DNA of 64,000 nucleotides from Actinokineospora sp. NBRC 105648 (GCF_030269645.1 NZ_BSTR01000038.1:1-64000); one strand, 5' to 3'; numbered from the stretch's first letter, positions 17,501-25,119 are shown. Notes: generated from the sequence alone by a model not told the origin. Numbers and translations are program-made.

Positions 17501-18587
17501 GGACCGCAGACCGGTCGTCCCCGCCACCACACTCGTCGAGTGGGCCCAGCGGGCCGCTGAGGCGGCGTGGCCGGGGGAGGTGGCGGTAGCGGTGCGCGAC
17601 ATCCGGTTCCTGCGCTGGGCGCTCGCCGAACCCGCGCGGCCATTGGAGATCAGGCTCGAACGGCACGCGGCCGGCCCGGTGTCGGTCCAGCTCGGCGAGT
17701 GCGCCGCGATGACCGTCGAGCTGGCGGCGGAATACCCGCCCGCGCCCGATCCCATGTCCGCCCCCGGGCCGGCAGTGGGCCCGGTGGTGACGCCCGTACA
17801 GGTCTACGGCGACCGGTGGATGTTCCACGGCCCGCAGTTCCAGGGCCTCACCCGGGTCACCGCGCACGACGGCGACCTGGTGAGCTGCTCGATCGACGTG
17901 CTGCCCGCGCCCGGTGCCGTGCTGGACAACGTCGGCCAGATGCTCGCCTGCTGGCTGCGGACCCGGACCGAGGACCGGGTGCTGGCCTTCCCGGTGCGGG
18001 TGGACGCGATCACCTTCCACGGCCCGCCACCGCCGGTGGGCGCCCGGGTGGACTGCGTCGCCGCCGCCCGGACCCCCGACCCGACCGCGCTGGAGATGGA
18101 CGCCGAGGTCACCCACGCGGGCCGGGTATGGGCGCGGGTTACCGGCTGGCGCGACATCCGGCTCGACTGCGACCGCGCCGACCAGCGCGTCTACGCCTTC
18201 CCGCTCGACCACTCGCTGTCCCGGCGGCTGCCCGGGGAGTGGTGGCGGGCCGAGGACCGGTGGACGACCGTCGCCTCCCGCGAGGTGTTCGTCGGCGTCT
18301 ACCTCAGCGCGACCGAGCGCGCGGCCTACGCGGTTGTCCCCCCGCGCGAACAGCGGGCGTGGCTGCTCGGCCGGATCGCGGTCAAGGACGCCGTGCGCGG
18401 CTGGCTGGTCGAGCACGGCGACGAGCGGGCGTTCCCCGCCGAGATCCTGGTGACCGGGGACGGTGACCGCCTCTCGGTGCGCGGGCACCACGGCCGGTCA
18501 CTGCCCGGACTGCGCGTCACCCTGGCGCCCGACCGCGGTCCGACCGCGGTGTCCGCCCGAGTGGAGAGGACCTATGGCCATGACTGA
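14511..18587 (+). CDS. PUFA-synthase-like type I PKS: KS-AT-DH-PPTase-like
   Basis: 1358 residues. ATG 14511 begins 2 nt after the previous stop; GTG 14505, overlapping that stop, is an alternative. The KS (about 5-430) keeps the triad: Cys214 in DAACASS, His352 in HSTGT (normally HGTGT) and His390. So it is not a chain-length-factor-type dead KS. The AT (about 560-850) has GHSIGE with Ser625 and GFH with His721. A hotdog DH (about 970-1200) has His984 in LAGHRFF and a second acidic residue near 1139 (LDNVGQ). The last 100 residues resemble the C-terminal half of a phosphopantetheinyl transferase (RAWLLGRIAVKDAVRGWL). The usual upstream Asp-rich motif is not visible, so activity is doubtful. 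It complements the preceding protein by supplying the DH. Confidence 0.88.
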   Translation: MRPSREPVAVVGMAVMLPGAPDLDTYWHNLRTGYDAITVIPPERRDPVFHAEVADPHAPVPPDRTYCHRGGFLDPFTVDAAGLGIMPNSVDSIEPDQLLTLRVAAAAVADAGGLPGLGDRARIGVILGRGGYGGPRMVRFDHRVRAIRQIVRVLAELSPSLPAAELARVSRALLDPLGPAQPGSEINLVPNLAASRVANRLDLRGPAYTVDAACASSLLAVDQAVGELAGHRCDTVLAGGVYQGHDEAFWAVFSQLRALSPTERIAPLSRDADGLLIGEGAGFVVLRRLADAHRDGDRVYAVIRGVGTASDGRTQSLFNPDASGQVGALRRAWAAAGLDPTAADSVGLVEAHSTGTPVGDAAELTALGEVFGAPPGASAVIGSVKSMIGHTMPAAGIASLIKAALAVHHGVLLPTLHCADPNPLLAATRFRTLDAAKPWEGVGPRRAAVNAFGFGGINAHVVIEQDRPAPPRSPVRVAEPERVLRLAADDPAELSRLLVEQPTDRLIGRYRLGVVDPTERRLSVARRVLARAGQPDWTWGSGGVWFTGVPLLREPGAKTAFVFPGLEADFAPRVDDVAARLGEPPPPSDTGTVPGRAAAAAEVGLLLERALARLGVRPDGLAGHSIGEWTAALVAGMYSGDRPRIGLHDFPLPEVDYLALGCSVDEAARWIAEEPEVVVSHDNAPRQTVVCGPRAAIGRLTARIRSAGVFARPLPFSTGFHTPMMAPYLAPYLTAMAANGARPPTLPMWSATTAARYPDDPAELGALAVAHLLRPVRFRELVEAMHADGYRVFVHMGPGQLGSFVGDTLAGRPHLVLNAASASQPGLTQLRWLATALWVEGADPDLTALDPVVQAPPRSNQSTKDSPGRVGVPVKVSTPVLVVEESARGMLDRRVPLGAGAVPSGLPSGLPAEVAAELSALLAEADAAVRVVAAASVRRPAAPAVIDSPVGLTTPIGSTVDNPVAVRTSVLRVSLVDMPYLAGHRFFRQRADWPDELDRRPVVPATTLVEWAQRAAEAAWPGEVAVAVRDIRFLRWALAEPARPLEIRLERHAAGPVSVQLGECAAMTVELAAEYPPAPDPMSAPGPAVGPVVTPVQVYGDRWMFHGPQFQGLTRVTAHDGDLVSCSIDVLPAPGAVLDNVGQMLACWLRTRTEDRVLAFPVRVDAITFHGPPPPVGARVDCVAAARTPDPTALEMDAEVTHAGRVWARVTGWRDIRLDCDRADQRVYAFPLDHSLSRRLPGEWWRAEDRWTTVASREVFVGVYLSATERAAYAVVPPREQRAWLLGRIAVKDAVRGWLVEHGDERAFPAEILVTGDGDRLSVRGHHGRSLPGLRVTLAPDRGPTAVSARVERTYGHD

Positions 18588-18969
18588 GACCGACACAGGG
18601 GCAATTGACACAGCGGCGATCGGCACCGGGCCAATCGACACAGGGGCGATCAACGCGGGGACAGTCGACACAGGGGCGGTCGACACGGTCACGACCAGCG
18701 TGTTCGACGCCGTGGTCGAGCTGATCGGCACCCTGGTCGGCGACGACCTGGAGGTCCTGGGCGTCCAGGTGCGCCACGACACCCCGTTCCACGAGGGGCT
18801 CGGTCTGGAGAGCATCGACCTGGTGACCCTGGCCGGGCTGCTCACCCGGCGGTTCGGCCCGCGGGTGAACCTCGCCGAGCACCTGGCCGAGCTCGACCTC
18901 GACGAGGTGATCGGGCTGACCGTCGGCGAGATCGCCGACTACGTCGCGCTGCGCGTGCGGGAGGGCTGA
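18574..18969 (+). CDS. Free-standing acyl carrier protein with repeat-rich N-terminus
   Basis: 131 residues. ATG 18574 overlaps the PKS end and follows GGAGAGGA; ATG 18580 in the same frame is also possible. Residues 1 to about 40 are short Thr/Asp/Gly/Ala repeats (IDTAAIGTGP, IDTGAINAG). The ACP fold follows, with the phosphopantetheine serine at Ser80 in GLGLESIDLVTLA. Such discrete ACPs can load, shuttle or release acyl chains. Here it could take the finished chain from the iterative PKS pair and pass it to the hydrolase or glycosyltransferase downstream. The gene lies in a tight operon, overlapping the PKS and 1 bp from the hydrolase. Confidence 0.88.
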   Translation: MAMTETDTGAIDTAAIGTGPIDTGAINAGTVDTGAVDTVTTSVFDAVVELIGTLVGDDLEVLGVQVRHDTPFHEGLGLESIDLVTLAGLLTRRFGPRVNLAEHLAELDLDEVIGLTVGEIADYVALRVREG

Positions 18970-18970
18970 G

Positions 18971-19753
18971 GTGCCCGAGTTGAAGGTCAACGGGTTGCGG
19001 GTGAACTACCAGCTGATGCCCGGCGCGGGCGCGCCGTCGGAGTCGGTGGTGTTCATCCACGGGATGGGCACCGACAGCCTGGCCAGCTTCTACCTGACCC
19101 TGGCCGCGCCGGTCGCCGCCGCGGGCATCGACGTGATCAGCTACGACCTGCGCGGGCACGGCAAGTCCGAGCGCCCGGTCAGCGGCTACGCGCTGCGCGA
19201 CTTCGTCGACGACCTCGACGAGCTGCTGCAGGTGCTCGCCCCCGACCGGCCGGTGCACCTGGTGGGCAACAGCTTCGGCGGCACCATCGCCTACGCCTTC
19301 GCCGCCGCGCACCCGGACCGGGTGCGCAGCGTGGTCTCGATCGAGTCGGAGCCGCCCACCGAGGTCTGGGCGGCGAAGATGGCGGGCATCCTGGCCGCGA
19401 CCGTCGAGCTGCTCGGGGTCGAGGAGAACTTCGAGTGGATCGAGGCCACCTTCGGCGCCCACCACCGGCGGCTGGCCCGGCTCGCGGCCGCCCGGATCAG
19501 CTCGACCACGATGGCCGAGGAGGTGCCGACCGGGCCGATGCTCTCGCCCGCCGAGGTGGCCGCGATCGGCTGCCCGGTGCTCTCGATCCTGGGCAGGCAC
19601 GGCTACCAGTCCGACGACCTGGACGCGCTGACCGCGCTGATGCCGCGCGGCGAGCTGTTCGTCTTCGACGGGCAGGGGCACTCGGTGCTGGTCGAGCAGC
19701 ACCGCGCCGTGCGCGGCCTGCTGGTCGACTGGGTGCGCAGGCACGCCGGGTGA
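18971..19753 (+). CDS. Alpha/beta-hydrolase (possible chain-releasing thioesterase)
   Basis: 260 residues; GTG 18971 lies right after the ACP stop. The alpha/beta-hydrolase fold is clear: VVFIHGMGTDS oxyanion loop, ISYDLRGHGKSERP, nucleophile elbow GNSFGG with Ser101, an acidic residue in the C-terminal half, and His237 in DGQGHSV. Small hydrolases of this kind release or edit chains on ACPs, or hydrolyse esters. Because it sits between a free ACP and a glycosyltransferase, release of the PKS product from the ACP is the most natural role. Neither upstream PKS protein has a thioesterase domain. The substrate remains inferred. Confidence 0.88.
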   Translation: MPELKVNGLRVNYQLMPGAGAPSESVVFIHGMGTDSLASFYLTLAAPVAAAGIDVISYDLRGHGKSERPVSGYALRDFVDDLDELLQVLAPDRPVHLVGNSFGGTIAYAFAAAHPDRVRSVVSIESEPPTEVWAAKMAGILAATVELLGVEENFEWIEATFGAHHRRLARLAAARISSTTMAEEVPTGPMLSPAEVAAIGCPVLSILGRHGYQSDDLDALTALMPRGELFVFDGQGHSVLVEQHRAVRGLLVDWVRRHAG

Positions 19754-20892
19754 GCAGGCTGCTGTTCGTCGTCCCACCGCTGGCCGGGCACGTCAACCCG
19801 CTGGTCGGGGTGGCCGCCGCGGCGGTGGCCCGCGGGCACGAGGTCGCCTGGGTGGGTCCGTGCCCGGTGGTGCGCGATCTGGTGGGGGAGCGGGTGTACC
19901 CGGCTGGGTCCACTGTGGAGCGTCGACCCGCGGGCCTGCGGGCCTACGCGGCGCTGCGCTTCCTGTGGACCGGGTTCCTGGTGCCGCTGGCCGACGCGAT
20001 GGTGCCCGGGGTGCTGGCCGCGGTCGAGGACTTCGGCCCGGACCTGCTCGTGGTCGACCAGCAGGCGTTCGCCGGAGCCCTGGTGGCGAGTCGGCTCGGG
20101 CTGCCGTGGGTGACCTCGGCGAGCACCTCGGCCGAGCTGTCCGACCCGCTGGGCGCGCTGCCGCGGATCGCGGACTGGGTGCGCGAGCAGCAGCGCGGCC
20201 TGCGGGCCCGCCACGGTGTCGAGGGTGAGGACGACCTGCGCTTCTCACCGCACTCGGTCGTGGTGTTCAGCACCGCCGAGCTGGCGGGTGAGCCCGCGGT
20301 CCGGGTGGCGGGCCCGCTGTTCGTCGGCCCGTCACTCGCCCCCCGGCGCCCCGTGCTGTTTCCCTGGGCCAGGCTGCGCCCGGGTGGGCGGATCGTGTTG
20401 GTGACGCTGGGGACCACGAACTCCGAGGCTGGTGGCCGGTTCCTGGCTGAGTGCGCCCTTGCGCTGGCTGAGGTGCCTGAGTTGCAGGGTGTGCTGGTTG
20501 ATCCGGGCGGATTCCTTGTCGGGGTGGCGGACACCGTTGTGGTGCCCGCGGTTCCGCAACTGGAGCTGATGACCCGCGCCGCTGCCGTCGTCTGCCATGG
20601 CGGGCACAACACGGTCTGCGAGGCGCTGGCGCACGGCGTGCCGTTGGTGATCGCGCCGATCCGTGACGATCAGCCTGTTCTTGCCGATCAGGTGGTTGGC
20701 GCGGGTGCTGGGGTGCGGCTTCGGTTCGACCATGTTCGGGCGGGCGATATCGCGCGGGCGGTGCGTACGGTGGTTGGTGATCCTGCCTATGCGTTGGCGG
20801 CTGGGCGGGTGCGGGGGTCGTTTGAGCGGGCGGGTGGGGCTGAGGCTGTGGTGTCGCATGTGGAGGATCTGCTGCGGGCCGTGCGCAGGTGA
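19750..20892 (+). CDS. GT1/MGT-family glycosyltransferase
   Basis: 380 residues from GTG 19750, overlapping the hydrolase stop (GTGA), which implies translational coupling. The N-terminus SRLLFVVPPLAGHVNPLVG is the acceptor-domain start of MGT enzymes. The C-terminal donor domain has VCHGGHNTVCEALAHGVPL and IRDDQP (about 280-307), the actinobacterial equivalent of the UDP-sugar-binding signature. It should transfer a sugar from a nucleotide donor to an OH of a natural product, most likely the lipid made by the preceding PKS genes. No deoxysugar biosynthesis genes are in the window, so a common UDP- or dTDP-sugar from primary metabolism is likely. Confidence 0.9.
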   Translation: MSRLLFVVPPLAGHVNPLVGVAAAAVARGHEVAWVGPCPVVRDLVGERVYPAGSTVERRPAGLRAYAALRFLWTGFLVPLADAMVPGVLAAVEDFGPDLLVVDQQAFAGALVASRLGLPWVTSASTSAELSDPLGALPRIADWVREQQRGLRARHGVEGEDDLRFSPHSVVVFSTAELAGEPAVRVAGPLFVGPSLAPRRPVLFPWARLRPGGRIVLVTLGTTNSEAGGRFLAECALALAEVPELQGVLVDPGGFLVGVADTVVVPAVPQLELMTRAAAVVCHGGHNTVCEALAHGVPLVIAPIRDDQPVLADQVVGAGAGVRLRFDHVRAGDIARAVRTVVGDPAYALAAGRVRGSFERAGGAEAVVSHVEDLLRAVRR

Positions 20893-20934
20893 TGTGGGCA
20901 GCGCGTGCACATGGGTTGCCCGAGTAAGAGCGGG

Positions 20935-21074
20935 GCTCGATCTAGTGAACTCGCTTCGTGTGGGGCCCCTAGAGCACCGCGGTGGGAGAAAAGCGTGGGG
21001 TGAAGGGCATCCCCACCACAGGTCAAGTTTAGCGGTGCTCTCCCCCCACACGAAGCGAGTCCACTAGATCGAGC
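20935..21074 (+). repeat. 140-bp palindromic element, copy 1
   Basis: Terminal inverted repeats of 31 bp starting GCTCGATCTAGTGAACTC match with one mismatch. Inside lie perfect AGAGCACCGC / GCGGTGCTCT arms and GTGGGG / CCCCAC arms, so the element folds into one long branched hairpin. It lies between the converging ends of the glycosyltransferase and SARP genes. Conserved flanks (GTTGCCCGA before, CATCCGTAGCGGG after) extend the repeat. Other copies: 41190, 47904, 48127 and 62463. Confidence 0.9.
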
Positions 21075-21089
21075 ATCCGTAGCGGGGCC

Positions 21090-21425
21090 GGCGGTACCAG
21101 CGGGGTCGGGAACCCGCTGAGGTTGCTGGACGTGGTGGCCTGTTGCGTACCAGCGGGGTTGAGACTCTGTTTCGTACCAGTTGGCTCGGGATGCCGCTGC
21201 GATTTGGTGGGGTGGGGATCCTGTTGCGCACCAGTGAAGTCGGGATTCTGTCGCGGTGCTGGCGAGGTCGGGGTCTTGTTGTGTAACTGTGGCGTGGGGA
21301 TCGTGTTGTGTGCTGGTGGGGTCGGGATGCTGTTGGCTACCAGCGGGCTCGGGATTCTGTCGCGGTGCCGGCGAGGTTGAGGTCCTGTTGCCTACCAGCG
21401 GGGTTTGGATTCTGGTGGGGCCGGC
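21090..21425. repeat. 27-bp degenerate tandem array
   Basis: About 12 units of roughly 27 bp with a consensus near TACCAGCGGGGTCGGGATTC followed by TGTTGC. Unit ends are marked by CTGTTGC or CTGTCGC. The array begins next to palindromic element copy 1 and runs into the 3' end of the SARP gene, so it encodes that protein's last 30 or so residues. Related units flank element copies 2 and 5. Confidence 0.75.
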
Positions 21426-23223
21426 CATCGTGCGAGCGTGGGGGTGGTGTCCAGACTGTCGTGTCGTAGCGGGAGGACCTCGCGCACAGCTCGCGGACCG
21501 CGCGCAGGTACAGCGGGTCGATTCGGTACCGCTCGGCCGTGAGGCCCCGGCCCGGTGGTGCTTGATCTGCCAGTCGTACCAGGGAAAGGCGTTCCAGCAG
21601 TGCTGTCGCGGTCGTGCGGGGTAGGGCCAGGGCGCGGGCCGTCCAGTCCGCCGTGACCGTGTCCGGTCGGGGGTCGCGGTGGGCCAGGCGCACCAGGGCT
21701 GCCCACTGTGGGGGTGTCAGCCCGGACGCGCTTCGGGCCACGCTCGCGGCCAGGTCCAGCGGACCCGCGGCCAGCAGGGGGTCCGCCGCCAGTCGTTGGG
21801 CCAGTCGTCCGAGTGACCAGTGTGGACGGTAGCGGGCCAGTTCGGCCAGCACCGCGGCGGCCAGGGGCAGGCCGGAGCAGCGTGACACCAGTGACCAGGC
21901 CGCGGCGGGCTCGCGTTCCACCCTGGCCGGGCCGACCCGAGTGGCGAACAGTGCCAGCAGGTCCTCGGCCGACATCCTGGGCAGCTCCACCGCCGGGATG
22001 CCTGCGGGCAGCCGCGCGGCGCAGCCCAGCAGCAGTGCGCTGTCCGGTGATCCCGGCATCAGCACCGACAGATCGACCCGGTCGTCGACGTTGTCCAGTA
22101 CCACCAGCAGTCGGGAGTCCGCGGTGTGCCTGCGGAACAGCCGCGCCCGCGCGGTCACCCCGTCCGGTACCGGGGCGTCCGGCCGCAGCGCGACCAGGAA
22201 ACCCGCCAGCACCTCGGCTGGGCCGCGGTCGGCGACGTCGGCCGACAGCCTGCCGTCGGGGTAGGAGGCGCGCACCTCGTCGGCGACGCGGGCGCAGAAC
22301 GTCGTGGTGCCCGCGCCTGGGGCGCCGACCACCGCTAGGACCGCGGGTCGGGTGCGCCGGGTCCGGGTGAGCTCGGCCCGCGCGGACTCGACCTGCTTGT
22401 CGCGGCCGACGAGCTCCCCGACCGGCGCGATCTGCTCCGGCCGCGCGCGCAGCGGTCGCACGGTCGCCACCGGGGCCGCGGGCTCGTAGCGCAGCGCTTG
22501 CTCGAAGGCCGACCGCAGGGCCTGGCCGGGTTCCAGCCCGGACTCCCTGGCCAGTCGGGCGCGCACGTCGTGGAACAGGTCGGTCGCCCGGGCGCGCTGC
22601 CCGACCAGGGCGAAGCCCAGCAGCAGCGAGGCGTAGAGCTGCTCGTGCCGGGGGTCCTCGCGCACGATCCGGTCGGCCAGCGCCAGCACCGCGTCCGGGC
22701 GCCCCAGGTCCAGCTGCACCCGCAGGTAGCGCTCCAGCACCCCCACCCGCAGCAGGTCCAGGCGGGCCTTCGCCAGTCGCAGCACCGGGCCCAGTGACAC
22801 GTCCGAGAGCACCTCGCCGCGGCACAGGCCGACCGCGGTGCCCAGGACCTGGGCCGCGGCGACCGGGTCGGCCGCGCGCAGGTGGGCCTCGGCCGTCTCG
22901 CGCAGCCGGGTCAGGCGCTCGGCGTCGAGGTAGTCCGGCGCGCGCAGCTCTAGCCGGTAGCCGACCTTGGGCGTGTGCACGCAGGCCTCGGCCGTGCCGA
23001 ACAGCTTGCGCAGCTGGGAGACGTAGGTCTGGGTGATCCGCGCGAGCTTCACCGACGGCGGGCCGGACCACAGCTCGTCGGTGATCGTCTCGTGCCGGAC
23101 CACCGCGCCGGGGTCGACCGCCAGCAGCGAGAGCAGCTGGCGCAGCTTGGGCTGCGACGGGGTGACCGGCACGCCGTCGACGGTGGCGCGCAGCGGCCCG
23201 ACGATCTCGATCCGAATGCTCAT
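21337..23223 (-). CDS. SARP/BTAD transcriptional regulator with degenerate NB-ARC domain
   Basis: 628 residues from ATG 23223. Residues 1-90 are the OmpR-like DNA-binding domain (LLSLLAVDPGAVVRHETITDELW; TYVSQLRKLFG). Residues of about 95-240 form the BTAD helical domain (LCRGEVLSDV; RARLARESGLEPGQALRSAFEQ). A STAND/NB-ARC-type ATPase domain follows. Its P-loop reads GAPGAGTTTF (300-309), with Thr306 where the Walker A lysine should be, while the Walker B segment LLVVLDNVDD is present. There are no TPRs. The last 30 residues (PNPAGRQQDLNLAG...) are encoded by the 27-bp array and resemble nothing else, so the original stop has probably been replaced. It is the final gene of the PKS1-exporter operon and a likely cluster-situated activator. 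Confidence 0.88.
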   Translation of the reverse strand: MSIRIEIVGPLRATVDGVPVTPSQPKLRQLLSLLAVDPGAVVRHETITDELWSGPPSVKLARITQTYVSQLRKLFGTAEACVHTPKVGYRLELRAPDYLDAERLTRLRETAEAHLRAADPVAAAQVLGTAVGLCRGEVLSDVSLGPVLRLAKARLDLLRVGVLERYLRVQLDLGRPDAVLALADRIVREDPRHEQLYASLLLGFALVGQRARATDLFHDVRARLARESGLEPGQALRSAFEQALRYEPAAPVATVRPLRARPEQIAPVGELVGRDKQVESARAELTRTRRTRPAVLAVVGAPGAGTTTFCARVADEVRASYPDGRLSADVADRGPAEVLAGFLVALRPDAPVPDGVTARARLFRRHTADSRLLVVLDNVDDRVDLSVLMPGSPDSALLLGCAARLPAGIPAVELPRMSAEDLLALFATRVGPARVEREPAAAWSLVSRCSGLPLAAAVLAELARYRPHWSLGRLAQRLAADPLLAAGPLDLAASVARSASGLTPPQWAALVRLAHRDPRPDTVTADWTARALALPRTTATALLERLSLVRLADQAPPGRGLTAERYRIDPLYLRAVRELCARSSRYDTTVWTPPPRSHDGRPHQNPNPAGRQQDLNLAGTATESRARW

Positions 23224-23235
23224 GGCGTCCTCGCC

Positions 23236-24045
23236 TCAGGTCGCCCGGCGGAAGTTCCGGACGGCGACGGCACCCGCGCCGAGCGCCGCGCCCAGCGCCA
23301 GCAGCAGCGCCCACGCGGGCGCGGCGCCCGGGGGTCTGCCCAGCGCGAGGGCGCGGGTGGCGTCGATCGCGTAGGTGATCGGGTTGACGGTGGCGACCGC
23401 GCGCATCCACCCGGGCATGCTGGCCAGCGGCATGTACGCGCTACTGGAGAACATCAGCGGGAACATGGCGACGAACGACACCGCCTGCATCAGCTCGACG
23501 TTGCGCCGCCAGGTCGCGATGGCCACGAAGACCCAGCTCAGGCCCCAGCCCACGACCGTGGCCAGCAGCACCGCCGCGGCCAGGCCGAGCACGCCGCCGC
23601 GGGGCTGGAAGCCCAGGAACAGCACGCCCGCCCCGGTGATCGCGGCCAGCTGCACGGTCAGCCGGGCGCTGTCGGCGAAGGTGCGGGCCAGCAGCACCGA
23701 CACCGGGCGGATCGGCAGGCTGCGCAACCGGTCCACCACCCCGGTGTAGGTCTCGGCCATCAGCCCGGCGCCCGCGCCCATCGCGGTGATCACGGCGATG
23801 TTCACCAGGGTGGCGGGCATCAGGTAGTTGACGTAGCCGGCGTAGGGCGCCACCCCGGGCAGCGCCCCGACACCGGCGAACACCTGGGTGAACAGCAGCA
23901 GCAGCACGACCGGCTGCAGCAGGCCGAAGAACACCAGCCGGTAGTCGCCGAAGGCCGCGCGCAGCGAGCGGGTGGTCAGCACCCACACCTGGGTGGGCAG
24001 CGAGCTCCCGGTCCACTCGGCGCGGTCGGGACCCGGCGCGCTCAC
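23236..24045 (-). CDS. ABC-2 type exporter permease (DrrB-like)
   Basis: 269 residues. GTG at 24045 overlaps the ATPase stop (GTGA coupling). About six transmembrane helices are visible, with the ABC-2 membrane signature GLMAETYTGVVDRLRSLPIRPV. The second half contains WRRNVELMQAVSFVAMFPLMFSSSAY-like sequence and the NPITYAIDATRAL motif typical of DrrB and other drug or lipid exporters. It should form a complex with the adjacent ATPase and move an amphipathic product out of the cell. In this operon the likely cargo is the PKS product or its sulfated form. This would place sulfated carrier on the same side of the membrane as the exported ASST-like enzyme at 30036. Confidence 0.9.
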   Translation of the reverse strand: MSAPGPDRAEWTGSSLPTQVWVLTTRSLRAAFGDYRLVFFGLLQPVVLLLLFTQVFAGVGALPGVAPYAGYVNYLMPATLVNIAVITAMGAGAGLMAETYTGVVDRLRSLPIRPVSVLLARTFADSARLTVQLAAITGAGVLFLGFQPRGGVLGLAAAVLLATVVGWGLSWVFVAIATWRRNVELMQAVSFVAMFPLMFSSSAYMPLASMPGWMRAVATVNPITYAIDATRALALGRPPGAAPAWALLLALGAALGAGAVAVRNFRRAT

Positions 24046-24986
24046 GCGAGGTCCCAGGCGGCGTGGTGCAGGGCGAGGTAGACCTCGTCGAGGGTGGGCT
24101 CGGTGACCGCGAGGTCCACCACGTCGAGGCCGGCCCGCTCGAGCGCGCGCAGCAGCGGCAGCAGCCTGCCCGCCTCGGGCAGCGGCGCGCTCACCCGGTG
24201 CCCGCCCGGGTCGAGCACCGGGGCCAGCCCGCTCTGGCGGAACCGGTCCAGGGCCGAGCGCGCGGACCAGGCGTCCGGGAAGCCGAGCGCGGCGGTGCGC
24301 GCCCCGACCCGCGCCTTGAGCTCGCGGGGCGTGCCGCCCGCCACGACCGCGCCCGCGGCCAGCACCACCAGCCGGTCGGCCAGCTGGTCGGCCTCCTCGA
24401 GGTACTGGGTGGTGAGCACGACCGTGGTGCCCGCGCGCGCCAGCTCCCGGACCAGGTCCCACAACCCGTTGCGGCCCACCGGGTCCAGCCCGGTGGTCGG
24501 TTCGTCGAGGAAGAGCACCTGCGGCGAGCCGACCAGGCAGGCGGCCAGGTCGAGCCTGCGCCGGGTACCGCCGGAGTAGGTGTGCGCGGGCCGCTTCGCC
24601 GCCTCGGTCAGGCCGAACAGCTCGACCAGTTCCGCGGCCCGTTCCCGCGCCGCCCGGGCGGGCGCGCCGAGCAGCCGGGCGAACAGCACGAGGTTCGCCC
24701 TGGCGGACAGCGTCGTGTCGATCGACGGGGTCTGGCCGGTGAGCGCGATCCGCCTGCGCACCTCGTGGCCCGCGCGGCGCACGTCGAACCCGCACACCGT
24801 CGCGGTGCCCGAGGTCGGTGGGACCCGGGTGGCCAGGATGTCGACCAGGGTCGTCTTCCCGGCGCCGTTGTGCCCGAGCACGGCCAGCACGGTGCCCGCC
24901 TCCACCTGTAGGTTCACTCCGGTCAACGCGGTCACCTCGGCGTAGGTCTTGCCCAGGTCGACGGCGTCGATTCGTGGTCGCGGCAT
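24042..24986 (-). CDS. ABC exporter ATP-binding protein (DrrA-like)
   Basis: 314 residues from ATG 24986 with AAGG before it; a longer upstream frame lacks similarity. Walker A is GHNGAGKTT (about 38-46), the signature is YSGGTRRRLDLA, Walker B is VLFLDEPTTGLDP, and the H-loop position reads TTQYLEEAD (Gln-containing, as in the DrrA family). The C-terminal extension (RVSAPLPEAGRLL...LDVVDLAVTEPTLDEVYL) is the DrrA/CcmA-type extension involved in subunit contact. It energises export through the permease encoded immediately downstream. The pair lies between PKS1 and the SARP regulator on the same strand. Confidence 0.92.
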   Translation of the reverse strand: MPRPRIDAVDLGKTYAEVTALTGVNLQVEAGTVLAVLGHNGAGKTTLVDILATRVPPTSGTATVCGFDVRRAGHEVRRRIALTGQTPSIDTTLSARANLVLFARLLGAPARAARERAAELVELFGLTEAAKRPAHTYSGGTRRRLDLAACLVGSPQVLFLDEPTTGLDPVGRNGLWDLVRELARAGTTVVLTTQYLEEADQLADRLVVLAAGAVVAGGTPRELKARVGARTAALGFPDAWSARSALDRFRQSGLAPVLDPGGHRVSAPLPEAGRLLPLLRALERAGLDVVDLAVTEPTLDEVYLALHHAAWDLA

Positions 24987-25119
24987 TGTTGTTGGCCTTG
25001 TCGCCGGGTCCGGAAAAGGGTGGTCCAGTGCGTTTGTCCGATTTCGCGGCACTGGCTCGTCCTTTCCGAACAATCGGGCCGCACGCGGTCGACGATCTAT
25101 TGTGAATACTGGTGGTGAA

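Noticed and set aside
7987-18587. Enediyne PKS cassette
   Set aside because: The integrated PPT-like tail recalls enediyne PKSs, but those place KS-AT-ACP-KR-DH-PPT in one protein with dedicated E3-E5, E10 thioesterase partners; here there are two KSs, two ATs and a PfaD-like domain and no such partner genes.
21090-21425. CRISPR array
   Set aside because: Degenerate 27-bp head-to-tail units without unique spacers.
20787-21428. Minus-strand 213-codon frame over element copy 1 and the 27-bp array
   Set aside because: It is translated repeat DNA (PDPTSTQHDP-like units) and part of the palindromic element; no start signal and no similarity.
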